From positions 157,501-221,500 of the forward strand of contig NZ_AP018828.1 of assembly GCF_003966695.1 (NCBI RefSeq): a stretch of DNA of 64,000 nucleotides, given 5' to 3'. Positions 12,028-19,774 of this stretch are shown one piece after another (the first letter of the stretch is position 1; the number at the start of each line of letters is the position of its first letter). The translations under genes and the position numbers were made by a program. The notes beneath the pieces were generated by a model. It saw nothing but the letters and a program-made list of their open reading frames with translations, did not search any database and was not told the origin of the DNA. The stretch is from Asticcacaulis excentricus. Its GTDB lineage: Bacteria > Pseudomonadota > Alphaproteobacteria > Caulobacterales > Caulobacteraceae.

Positions 12028-14370
12028 ATGACCCCCGGATTCCACCGTCGTGCCTTCTTACAGGGATCGCTCGCGGGAACGGCAGGCCTTACGGCGGCTT
12101 CGGCTTCGGCTGCGCCTCTGTTGCCCGTACTGGACGCTTCGAGCGCGGTGCGAACCGACGGCCTGACCCCACTGGCACAGTTTACCGCGCACGGTACGCA
12201 ATGGAGGGTCTATGAGGATCAGACGCGCCGCGACGGACCGATTGTCTTCACCTCGGACAAGGGCGCCTTTTCCCTGTCAAAACGCCCGGAGGCGGTGTTC
12301 GACGACATCACGCCCGCCTATCTGGGGCTGGCGCTGAAAGACATCTGCCAGGCCGATGCCGACCTGCTGGCTGACAAACTGCTGGCCCACGGCAACGACC
12401 CGGACCCGGATGAGGTGCGCCGCGCGGCCCCGCCTGCCGGCTGGAATTTTACCCGTGAGTCGCTGTGGTGGCGGATGCCGTGGACGACCTTTGTCGGCAC
12501 GACGCAGCAGGGCGATACCATGCCCGTCTTTCCCAACGGACGCACGCGCACCTTTCGCCCCGAACACGTGTTTCCTGAGCTGAGCGGTGACGACAATGTC
12601 AAACGCCGCTGGGAGGGGCTGCTGGGCGGCTGGCTGCCCGCCGTTCACAAGATCATCGAAATTTCGCCGACGCGGTACTATGACCTGCTGGTCTTTGCTG
12701 ATGTGACGGCGACCGACAAGCTGGTGGTGCAGACCTGGCACCGCACCATCCAGTACGACGACGGCAAGCCCGTAAAGACGGCGTTTGGCCATTCCTACGC
12801 CCCGTTCCCGCCACGCCGCGTCGAACCGACCGCCGAGGCCTTTTATGAGGGGCTTCTGACCTTTGCCGGTGACTGGCAGGCGCGGCTCAAGGATCAGGCG
12901 AAGCTCAACATTCCTGATGCCGCCCTGTCGGACATGGTCAGCCACGCCTTTGCCAAGGAGCTGATGGTGCGCCCGCAAGGCGTCTATCCCAAATATGGCG
13001 TGGTCGATCGCGACTATTTCGGCCCGGAATATGACGGGTTTCAGGACACCTTCACCTCATCGCTCTACGCCAATCTGGAGTGGGGGCGCTTTGATCAGGC
13101 CAGGGCCGTCCTGATCAACTATTTCGAGGACTTCGTCTTCGCCGACGGACAGATCAATATGCGCGGGCCGGAGGTGGCGCAGTTCGGCCTGACCCTTAGC
13201 CTGCTGGCGCGCTATCTGCGCTATACGGGCGATACGGCGACGCTGAAACGCTTTGCGGGCAAGATCGAAAACACGGCGGCCATCCTCACCGAACTGCACG
13301 ACGTGGCGCTGAAAAAGCCCGCCGGGGACGCCGGATTCGGCCTGCTCGACGGCTGGAGCGAGTCCGACGCCTGCCTGCATCCGGACCCCTCGGTGTGGTG
13401 GAAACCCTACTGGAACAACTCGGCCTTCACCGTGCGCGGCTGGCGTGATATTGCGGCGGTGTGGGCCGTTATTGCGCCTGATAAGGCAGGGCTGGCCGCC
13501 GACTGGAAGAGGCGCGCCGACACGCTTCAGGCGCAACTGATCAAGACCTTGCGCGCCCATATCCGCCACGACCTGACACCGCCCTATGTGGCCATCCTGC
13601 CGGGGGCCACACGGACCCATCGTCAGGCCATGATCGAATCCGCTCGCACCCAGACCGGCAACGAACAGGGTTGGGCGCACCGCGCCTATGCCGAACTTCT
13701 GCACGCCGACGTCCTGCCCGACGATCTGGCGCAGACGGTCATCAACGCCGTGCGCGGGCATGGCGGGACGGCCATCGGCGTACTGGCCAATTTCGGCCCG
13801 CCCAGCGACGACAGCCGCGATCAGCTTGGCTTTATCTCCTACGGCTATGCCCAGCAGTTGCTGCGCTCGGACCGCATCGAGGAATACCTGCTGTTCCTGC
13901 ATTCGCACCGCTACCATTCGCACACGCCGGGCACCTGGGTGGCGGGGGAGGTTACGGGGATTACCGGCGGCCTGCCGCTGTTCTGCATCCCGGCGCAACT
14001 GACCATACCCAAGCTGGTGCGCTGGGCGCTGGTGTTTGAGGCGTCGGACGCAGACACCCTGTGGCTGGGTCGCGCCGTACCCCGACAATGGTTTGCGTCC
14101 GAACAGCCCATCGCCATTACCGGCGCGCCGACGCGCTGGGGGCCGGTCGATTTGCACCTGCAAAGACAGGGGCTCACGCTCACGGGCGAGATACGGTTTA
14201 GCGGGGAGAGCCGTCCCTCAGAGGTGCGTCTGCGCCTGCGGGTGCCGAAAGAGATGCGACTGGCCTCGGTCACGGTGAACGGCAAAAAAGCGGTCGTTGA
14301 GGGCGAAGATGTGGTCATCCGGCCACAGGGCGGCGCTTTGCGCATTCAAGCCCGCTTGCGCAAGGCGTAA
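12028..14370 (+). CDS. Tat-exported protein of six-hairpin glycosidase type, family unassigned
   Basis: A 780-residue protein. The N-terminus is a twin-arginine signal (RRAFLQGSLAG followed by an Ala-rich stretch), so it is exported folded. The central third has features of an (alpha/alpha)6-barrel carbohydrate enzyme: repeated Trp/acidic helix-loop segments such as DTFTSSLYANLEWGRFDQA, LLDGWSESDACLHPD and WWKPYWNNSAFTVRGW. The last 100 residues look like a beta-sandwich (LRLRVPKEMRLASVTVNGKKAVVEG), common in such enzymes. I cannot place it in a numbered glycoside hydrolase or polysaccharide lyase family. Context (GH10, GH27 and TonB receptor nearby) supports plant-polysaccharide processing. 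Catalytic residues are not identified. Confidence 0.5.
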   Translation: MTPGFHRRAFLQGSLAGTAGLTAASASAAPLLPVLDASSAVRTDGLTPLAQFTAHGTQWRVYEDQTRRDGPIVFTSDKGAFSLSKRPEAVFDDITPAYLGLALKDICQADADLLADKLLAHGNDPDPDEVRRAAPPAGWNFTRESLWWRMPWTTFVGTTQQGDTMPVFPNGRTRTFRPEHVFPELSGDDNVKRRWEGLLGGWLPAVHKIIEISPTRYYDLLVFADVTATDKLVVQTWHRTIQYDDGKPVKTAFGHSYAPFPPRRVEPTAEAFYEGLLTFAGDWQARLKDQAKLNIPDAALSDMVSHAFAKELMVRPQGVYPKYGVVDRDYFGPEYDGFQDTFTSSLYANLEWGRFDQARAVLINYFEDFVFADGQINMRGPEVAQFGLTLSLLARYLRYTGDTATLKRFAGKIENTAAILTELHDVALKKPAGDAGFGLLDGWSESDACLHPDPSVWWKPYWNNSAFTVRGWRDIAAVWAVIAPDKAGLAADWKRRADTLQAQLIKTLRAHIRHDLTPPYVAILPGATRTHRQAMIESARTQTGNEQGWAHRAYAELLHADVLPDDLAQTVINAVRGHGGTAIGVLANFGPPSDDSRDQLGFISYGYAQQLLRSDRIEEYLLFLHSHRYHSHTPGTWVAGEVTGITGGLPLFCIPAQLTIPKLVRWALVFEASDADTLWLGRAVPRQWFASEQPIAITGAPTRWGPVDLHLQRQGLTLTGEIRFSGESRPSEVRLRLRVPKEMRLASVTVNGKKAVVEGEDVVIRPQGGALRIQARLRKA

Positions 14371-14393
14371 AAGTTGCGTTTGATACGAGTGGC

Positions 14394-14450
14394 GCGGCTG
14401 TCAACTGGACGGTTGACAGCCGCAGTAAAAGCGACACAAATCGTATACGA
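14394..14450. promoter_or_regulatory. Inverted repeat and TCGTATACGA palindrome upstream of the permease
   Basis: A perfect 12-bp inverted repeat, GCGGCTGTCAAC (14394-14405) and GTTGACAGCCGC (14412-14423), has a 6-base loop and carries a perfect -35-like TTGACA in its right arm. It has no T run, so it is a poor terminator. A second palindrome, TCGTATACGA, lies at 14441-14450, 42 bases before the permease start. Both could be operators; neither can be assigned to a named regulator. Confidence 0.45.
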
Positions 14451-14492
14451 AACGGGGATCGACGCTGCGGCGTCTTGTTTAAGGGACTTTTC

Positions 14493-15899
14493 ATGGGACT
14501 GTTTGGACCGCTAAAACCGCTGCATCGGGCGGAAGAAGACGGCAAGGCGCTGGCCAAGACGCTGAGTTGGCCGCATCTGATGGCGCTGGGTATCGGCGGC
14601 ATTATCGGCACCGGCATCTACACGCTGACCGGCGTGGGGGCGGGGCTGGCCGGGCCGGGGGTGCTGGTCTCCTTTGCTCTGTGCGGTCTGGTCTGCGCCT
14701 GCGCCGCCCTGTGCTACACCGAAATGTCCACCCTGATTCCCGCTGCGGGTTCGGCCTATACCTATACCTATTCGGCCATCGGTGAGGTAGCGGGCTGGGT
14801 CGTCGGCTGGGCGCTGATCCTCGAATATTCGCTGGCCTGTTCCAGCGTGGCGGTCGGCTGGTCGGCACACCTTGTCGGCTGGCTGAATGAGGGGATGGGC
14901 CTGCAATTGCCGGCCTTCCTGCTCAATGCGCCGCACGCGGGCGGCCTCGTCAACCTGCCGGCGGTGCTGGTGTCGCTGGCGGTAATGGGTCTTTTGATGA
15001 TCGGCGCGCGTGAAAGCGCCACGCTGAATATCCTGCTGGTGATCATCAAGATTGTCGCTCTGGGGGCCTTTATCGTCCTGGGCCTGCCCGCCATTCAGGC
15101 CGGGAATTACGATCCGTTCGCTCCCTATGGCTTTATTGGTCAGCAGATCGGCGGCGAAAAGGTCGGCATCATGGCCGCGGCCGCCATCGTCTTTTTCGCC
15201 TTCTTCGGCTTTGATGCGGTTTCGACCTCGGCCGAAGAGGCCAAGAAGCCAGGCCGCGACCTGACCATCGGCATTCTGGGCTCCATGGCCGTTTCCACCC
15301 TAATCTATATGCTGGTCGCCGGTGTGGCCGTCGGCGTCGCGCCATTTCAGGAAATCGCCAACAGCGCCGAGCCGCTGCCGCATATCCTGCGCGAAATAGG
15401 CTATCCGGTGGTGGCCGGTCTCGTGGGTCTGGCCGCCATCGTCGCCCTGCCGTCGGTCATTCTGGTCATGATGTACGGCCAGAGCCGCATCTTCTTCGTC
15501 ATGGCGCGCGACGGCCTGCTGCCGCAGGCGGTGGCCAAGGTCAACAAGAAGGGTTCACCGGCCCTGATCACCCTGATCACCGGCATCTTCGTGGCCATTT
15601 TCGCCGGTTTTGTGCCGCTGAAAGAGATCGCTGCCCTGTCGAACGCCGGGACTCTGATCGCCTTTATCGCCGTGGCCCTGTCGATGATCATCCTGCGCCG
15701 CCGCTTCCCCGACCTGCCGCGCACCTTCAAAACCCCGGCCTACCTGCTGGTCGGCCTTGCGGCGATCGCGGGCTGCGCCTTCATCTTCTACAGCCTGCCG
15801 ATCCAGAGCCAGCTCTTTACCCTGATCTGGATGGCGATTGGTCTGGTCGTCTATTTCTCCTACGGCAAGTGGCACAGCCGCCTGAAAAAGGGCGCGTAA
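14493..15899 (+). CDS. APC-superfamily amino acid permease
   Basis: A 468-residue integral membrane protein with about 12 transmembrane helices. The N-terminal GIGGIIGTGIYTLTG is the APC-family substrate-binding helix-1 motif, and FFAFFGFDAVSTSAEEAKKPGRDLTIGI is the conserved helix-6 to loop segment. It most resembles the cationic amino acid transporter (CAT/YfnA) branch. ATG 14493 is chosen because AAGGGA precedes it by 6 bases; an in-frame TTG lies at 14475. It ends at a strong terminator shared with the convergent xylanase. The transported amino acid is not determined. Confidence 0.88.
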   Translation: MGLFGPLKPLHRAEEDGKALAKTLSWPHLMALGIGGIIGTGIYTLTGVGAGLAGPGVLVSFALCGLVCACAALCYTEMSTLIPAAGSAYTYTYSAIGEVAGWVVGWALILEYSLACSSVAVGWSAHLVGWLNEGMGLQLPAFLLNAPHAGGLVNLPAVLVSLAVMGLLMIGARESATLNILLVIIKIVALGAFIVLGLPAIQAGNYDPFAPYGFIGQQIGGEKVGIMAAAAIVFFAFFGFDAVSTSAEEAKKPGRDLTIGILGSMAVSTLIYMLVAGVAVGVAPFQEIANSAEPLPHILREIGYPVVAGLVGLAAIVALPSVILVMMYGQSRIFFVMARDGLLPQAVAKVNKKGSPALITLITGIFVAIFAGFVPLKEIAALSNAGTLIAFIAVALSMIILRRRFPDLPRTFKTPAYLLVGLAAIAGCAFIFYSLPIQSQLFTLIWMAIGLVVYFSYGKWHSRLKKGA

Positions 15900-15919
15900 G
15901 CGGTCTTACAGTCAAAGGC

Positions 15920-15947
15920 AAAAGGGCGGGCGCAATCCCGCCCTTTT
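15920..15947. terminator. Bidirectional intrinsic terminator
   Basis: AAAAGGGCGGG (15920-15930) pairs perfectly with CCCGCCCTTTT (15937-15947) around a 6-base loop. It has an A run on one side and a T run on the other, placed between the convergent permease and xylanase genes, so it can serve both. Confidence 0.9.
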
Positions 15948-15968
15948 GTGTGTCTGGACGCTGATGAG

Positions 15969-17186
15969 CTACGGCACAAAGGTCGGGTTCACCACTGCCC
16001 AGAAGGCCGATTTGGGTTTACCCGTTGTGTCGAAAAGCAGCGGATGGTTCAGCCGGTTCACCGGGAACGAACTCAGCCAAGTATGGTTGTCGGCCACGCC
16101 CCAGGTGGTGACGGACTTGACGCTCGGCTGGCTGGCAAACAGGTCGTACATGGCCCGGTACTGAAGCGCCTGCGCGCGGATGCTGTCCCAATAGGCCGCC
16201 GTGCCTTCGGTGAGGCTGGGGGCGCAGCCCGTCGCTGGCGTGCCGAAGCAACTGCCGGGGTCTGAACCGTAGAGCGATACATCCAGTTCGGTGACGTGGT
16301 TGATCAGACCGCGGGTTTCAGCGGCCTGAAACGCGGCGCGGACATTGGCCACAGGCGGCCAGGTCGTGGTGATGTGCAACTGATGGCCTATGCCATCGAG
16401 CGGTACGCCGCGCGTCAGCAGCGTGTCCACAAGGCTCATCAGGCGCGCCAGCTTGTCTGTGTTTTCGGTGCTGTAGTCGTTGATAAACAGCTTGACCGTC
16501 GGGTCGGCGGCGCGGGCGGCGCGCAAGGCGATTTCGATATAGTCGGCCCCCAGCACCTGATACCAGCGGCTGTTGCGATAGGGACTGCCGGCCGAGTCGC
16601 TGGTCGGTTCGTTGACAACGTCCCAGGCATAGACCTTGCCTTTGAAATAGGTCACCACGTCGGTGATATAGCGCTCAAGCCGCGCCTGCACCGTCGCCTT
16701 ATAGGTGGCGCTGGTGCTGTCGCCCGCAAAGAACCAGTCCGGTGCCGACTGATGCCACAGCAGGGTATGGCCACGCACGGCGATATTGTTGGCGCTGGCA
16801 AAGGCGATGACCTGATCGGCGAGGGTGTAGTTATAGACCCCGGCGCTGGTGCCGATGGCGTGCGGCTTCATGCAATTTTCGGCGGTCATCGAATTGGCGT
16901 GCGTTTTGAGCACGGGCTGCGAAATCGCATTGTTGATTTCGTTAGGTTCCGCCGTCATGCCGACCAGAAACTTGCCGTTGAAATGGGTCTTGAGCGCGGG
17001 CGCCGTGGCCGGGTCGGGCAGGGTCGGGCCGCTGGCGGAGGCGGTGCTGGAACTGGAGGCGGCTGAGCCAGACGATACGGGTGAAGAGCCGCCGCCACCG
17101 CCGCCACCACCACAACTGGCCAGTGCCGACGCACCGGCTACCCCCATCAGCAGGCCGCGCCTGCTGAGCTGTGCAGAGATATTCAT
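15969..17186 (-). CDS. Endo-1,4-beta-xylanase, GH10, Tat lipoprotein
   Basis: A 405-residue GH10 enzyme that hydrolyses internal xylan bonds. Glu193 in WDVVNEP is the acid/base and Glu300 in HVTELDV the nucleophile; the family motif WHQSAPDWF is also present. The N-terminus combines a twin-arginine signal (SRRGLLMGVAGASA) with a lipobox LASC (Cys25), so the enzyme is probably lipid-anchored. An eight-glycine run and a Ser/Ala linker then tether the catalytic domain. The start at 17186 is chosen over upstream in-frame codons because GGGAG lies just before it and the signal begins there. A LacI-like palindrome lies 82-95 bases upstream. Confidence 0.95.
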   Translation of the reverse strand: MNISAQLSRRGLLMGVAGASALASCGGGGGGGGSSPVSSGSAASSSSTASASGPTLPDPATAPALKTHFNGKFLVGMTAEPNEINNAISQPVLKTHANSMTAENCMKPHAIGTSAGVYNYTLADQVIAFASANNIAVRGHTLLWHQSAPDWFFAGDSTSATYKATVQARLERYITDVVTYFKGKVYAWDVVNEPTSDSAGSPYRNSRWYQVLGADYIEIALRAARAADPTVKLFINDYSTENTDKLARLMSLVDTLLTRGVPLDGIGHQLHITTTWPPVANVRAAFQAAETRGLINHVTELDVSLYGSDPGSCFGTPATGCAPSLTEGTAAYWDSIRAQALQYRAMYDLFASQPSVKSVTTWGVADNHTWLSSFPVNRLNHPLLFDTTGKPKSAFWAVVNPTFVP

Positions 17187-17267
17187 GTTCACTCCCGGTA
17201 TATCTTTTTGTTTTTGTTGAAGACAGGACGCGCTTGCCTCCACAGGATGAGAATGACACAGAATATT

Positions 17268-17281
17268 TGATAGCGGTATCA
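17268..17281. promoter_or_regulatory. LacI-like palindrome upstream of the xylanase
   Basis: TGATAGCGGTATCA matches its own reverse complement at 12 of 14 positions. It lies 82-95 bases upstream of the xylanase start. It resembles LacI-family operators, such as the Caulobacter xylose operator with TTAGCGCTA-type core. The regulator is not in the window. Confidence 0.4.
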
Positions 17282-17316
17282 TAAAAAAGAAGGCCGGAGG
17301 CGATTGCCCCCGGCCT
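17282..17316 (-). terminator. Terminator downstream of the alpha-galactosidase
   Basis: GGCCGG (17292-17297) pairs with CCGGCC (17310-17315). Read on the minus strand it is followed by TTCTTTTTTAT. It lies between the alpha-galactosidase stop and the xylanase promoter, so it insulates the two minus-strand genes. Confidence 0.75.
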
Positions 17317-17340
17317 GTGCGTTTTTGATAGATGGATGTT

Positions 17341-19284
17341 CTATTTCAGCAGGGCCGCGTCGCCCCAGGTCACCGCCACGGGATGGGCGTTTTTGCCGGC
17401 GCTGGTGGCCACCAGTTCGACCAGACGCACACCTTTGAGATCGGCGGCAAGCGCCTGCGGGGCCTGCCCGAAGCGCAGGGGTTGGGACTTGGTGAGCAGC
17501 TTGCCATCGCCATAGACGGCAAAGGTCACGGCCTCTGTGGTATTGAGCGTGGAATCGTCCACCCCGACCTTCGCTTCAAAGCGGCGTTCTGTTGGCTGCA
17601 CCCGTACCTCCAGCCGCGAATTGGCCAGGATGCCGATACCGCTGCGGAAGGGCTTTCCACCAATCTGAAGCGGGCGGCCATAGGGAGAGGCATCGGCCTG
17701 CGCGCCGCCCCAGCCGGTATAGGCGGGGATGTCGCCGCGCCCGCGCGTGCCGCTCCACGGATTCTTCATGCGATAGATGAAGGGATCGGCCTGCGGCACC
17801 ACGACGCCATCGACGGCCGGATTCACGCGGCCCGGCAGGTCGGAAAGGTATTGGCCGTTGTTCAGCACGGGTGTGCCGCTGGCCATAAAGATCAGGGTTT
17901 GGTGCGGTTCGAGGTGGAACTTAGCTTCGCCCGTGAACGGCGTCTGATCGGCCTGTGTCCACAGATCGCGCAGCGTAACCGGTTGGTTGGCCAGATATTT
18001 CAGATGCTCGGCGGTCAGGATGACCTCCTTGCCCTCTGCCGTGCGGTTGAACAGGGCCACGGCCTTGCGCGTCGGGTCCGCGCCGACGGTCTTGATCAGG
18101 ATCTGTATATCGTCGCTGTCGTAAGCGAGGACGGCCTGATGGCCGCCGGCATCCTGATTAAGCGCGATGAGGGCCTCATTGCCGAAAATCTGCATCAGTT
18201 CCGGGGTGGCCTGTTTCAGGTCGTAACCAATCAGCAACGGCGCATTGATCATGGCCCATAGGGCGAAGTGTGAACGGGCTTGCACGAGGTGCTGCGCGTC
18301 GAACTCGCCATGCCCGATAAACAGCATGTCGGGGTCGTTCCAGCTTCCCGGATGGGCATAGAGGGCGCGGGTGGCTGCCGAGTCGAAATTGCTCAGCATC
18401 CGTGACCACGAGGGGGTCAGGTCGTCGCTGGTGCGCGACAGGTTGCCGACATCCTTGCCCCAGGCGCGCACATCGGCGGAGCCCCACGCGCACAGCGAAA
18501 AGACGTAATCGCCGTCCGGATTGCTGGCCTTCAGGCTGGCCCCGATTTGCTTATATAGCGCCTTGACCGCCGGAATATTGGTGCGGCTGATGGATTGGAA
18601 ATCAATCAGCGGCGGCAACTCGCGATAGGTGCCGGCCTTGACGCGCTCGGAGTCGGCGCCAAAGGCGCGCACGCCGCAGCCATCGACCTTGATGAAGTCG
18701 AAGCCCCATTCCTTAAAATAGAGGGGTATGTCCTGTTCGATATGGCCGTAAAGCCCGACTTCACGCTCCTGTACCGTGCCTTCGGGCAGGTTGGGGGTTT
18801 TGGGCCCGCCATAGGCCTGCGAGCAGGCATTGCGCCCCAGATCGGAATAGATGCCCGCTTTCAGCCCCATCTGATGAATACGGTCGGTGAAGGGGCGAAA
18901 GCTCGTCTCCTCCGGGCCGCCGACGGCCGCCGACGGGAAGAGTTTGGTGCGTATCTGCATACGACCGTCCGACTGACGCCGCTTGAGCCACCAGCCGTCG
19001 TCGATATTGATGTAGCGGTAGCCCTTGGCCGCCAGACCGCTCTCGACGATGATGCGCGCGGAATCGAGTACCCGCGCCTCGGTCAGGTCGGTGCCAAAGG
19101 CGTTCCACGAACTCCAGCCCATCGGCGGGGTTGCGGCGCGGCCTTCGCTATAGGCGCTCCACTTCCCCGTTGCGGCCAAAGGGTCGGCCACAGTCTCGGC
19201 GTGCGCGGCGGCGGTCAGGGCGAGGCTCAGAGCCAGCGCCATGGGGGCGGCGTGTCTGGCCAGGCGATGAAATGCAGGAGTCAT
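17341..19284 (-). CDS. Alpha-galactosidase-type glycoside hydrolase, GH27 with C-terminal NPCBM-like domain
   Basis: A 647-residue secreted enzyme with a signal peptide ending AHA. The GH27 barrel starts at PPMGWSSWNAFG. Asp201 in FIKVDGCG is the nucleophile by family alignment, Asp288 in SRTSDDLTPSW is the likely acid/base, and SWNDPDML follows. A C-terminal beta-sandwich comes next, and residues from about 500 (RGDIPAYTGWGGAQADASPYGRPLQIGGK...GIGILANSRLEV) match an NPCBM-type sugar-binding domain. Family members release terminal alpha-galactose, or beta-arabinopyranose in some. The location beside a xylanase fits removal of side chains from hemicellulose. A ribosome binding site AAAGG precedes the start. 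Confidence 0.92.
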   Translation of the reverse strand: MTPAFHRLARHAAPMALALSLALTAAAHAETVADPLAATGKWSAYSEGRAATPPMGWSSWNAFGTDLTEARVLDSARIIVESGLAAKGYRYINIDDGWWLKRRQSDGRMQIRTKLFPSAAVGGPEETSFRPFTDRIHQMGLKAGIYSDLGRNACSQAYGGPKTPNLPEGTVQEREVGLYGHIEQDIPLYFKEWGFDFIKVDGCGVRAFGADSERVKAGTYRELPPLIDFQSISRTNIPAVKALYKQIGASLKASNPDGDYVFSLCAWGSADVRAWGKDVGNLSRTSDDLTPSWSRMLSNFDSAATRALYAHPGSWNDPDMLFIGHGEFDAQHLVQARSHFALWAMINAPLLIGYDLKQATPELMQIFGNEALIALNQDAGGHQAVLAYDSDDIQILIKTVGADPTRKAVALFNRTAEGKEVILTAEHLKYLANQPVTLRDLWTQADQTPFTGEAKFHLEPHQTLIFMASGTPVLNNGQYLSDLPGRVNPAVDGVVVPQADPFIYRMKNPWSGTRGRGDIPAYTGWGGAQADASPYGRPLQIGGKPFRSGIGILANSRLEVRVQPTERRFEAKVGVDDSTLNTTEAVTFAVYGDGKLLTKSQPLRFGQAPQALAADLKGVRLVELVATSAGKNAHPVAVTWGDAALLK

Positions 19285-19774
19285 GGAAAACCTTTCGAAC
19301 GCAAAGTCAGGGTGACCGGCTCACCGATCGGGCGGCGGCAGTCGTCAGAATGAAATGGCAGGGTCGCCGGAACTCGCTAGAGCGAAATGACTTTCAGTGG
19401 AATCGCCATTTCGCTCTAGATTTTTGTTTTGTCGCGATGTTTTTGCGGAAAACCGCTTACACTTTTGGCTTCGCCGAACTTCGTTTCCGCACATCGCTCT
19501 AACGGGAGACGAAGGAAAAGCCGCAAGGTCGCGAGGTTAGCGCGAGCCTTCGTATGTGCGTCAGTCCCTGATCTTTGCAGGCTTTTTGTACGAAAACCGC
19601 TGTTGCCGTTTCGCCGCCCGTTGCGGACAAGCTAATATATCAGACAAATTGCGTCAATCGTTCAGACTTGGCTTTGCGGGATGCGTCAGGTCAGCGTTGC
19701 GGGCAAGCCGGTGGCTCTGGTCCTGATCCTGACCATCACCACGCCTTACGACCTCAAGCCCTGATCGGGGTGGC
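19285..19774. other. Intergenic region with hairpin and dispersed repeat
   Basis: About 490 bases upstream of the alpha-galactosidase and downstream of the dgt-like gene. I see no credible coding region. It holds the repeat listed at 19377-19501 and a further stem CGAAGG...CCTTCG near 19510-19553. An AT-rich stretch with TTGACG on the minus strand near 19630-19655 is a possible promoter for the galactosidase. Confidence 0.5.
19377..19501 (+). repeat. Dispersed intergenic repeat, copy 1 (hairpin plus core)
   Basis: Module A is the hairpin CTAGAGCGAAATG (19377-19389) with CATTTCGCTCTAG (19407-19419). Module B follows after a TTTTTGTTTT spacer: TGTCGCGATG, then the core AACCGCTTACACTTTT (19451-19466), and it closes with TTTCCGCACATCGCTCTA, whose arms pair with GCGATG and GCGGAAA. 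The same two-module order occurs at 28072-28198, and the core alone at 63477-63526. Confidence 0.7.
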
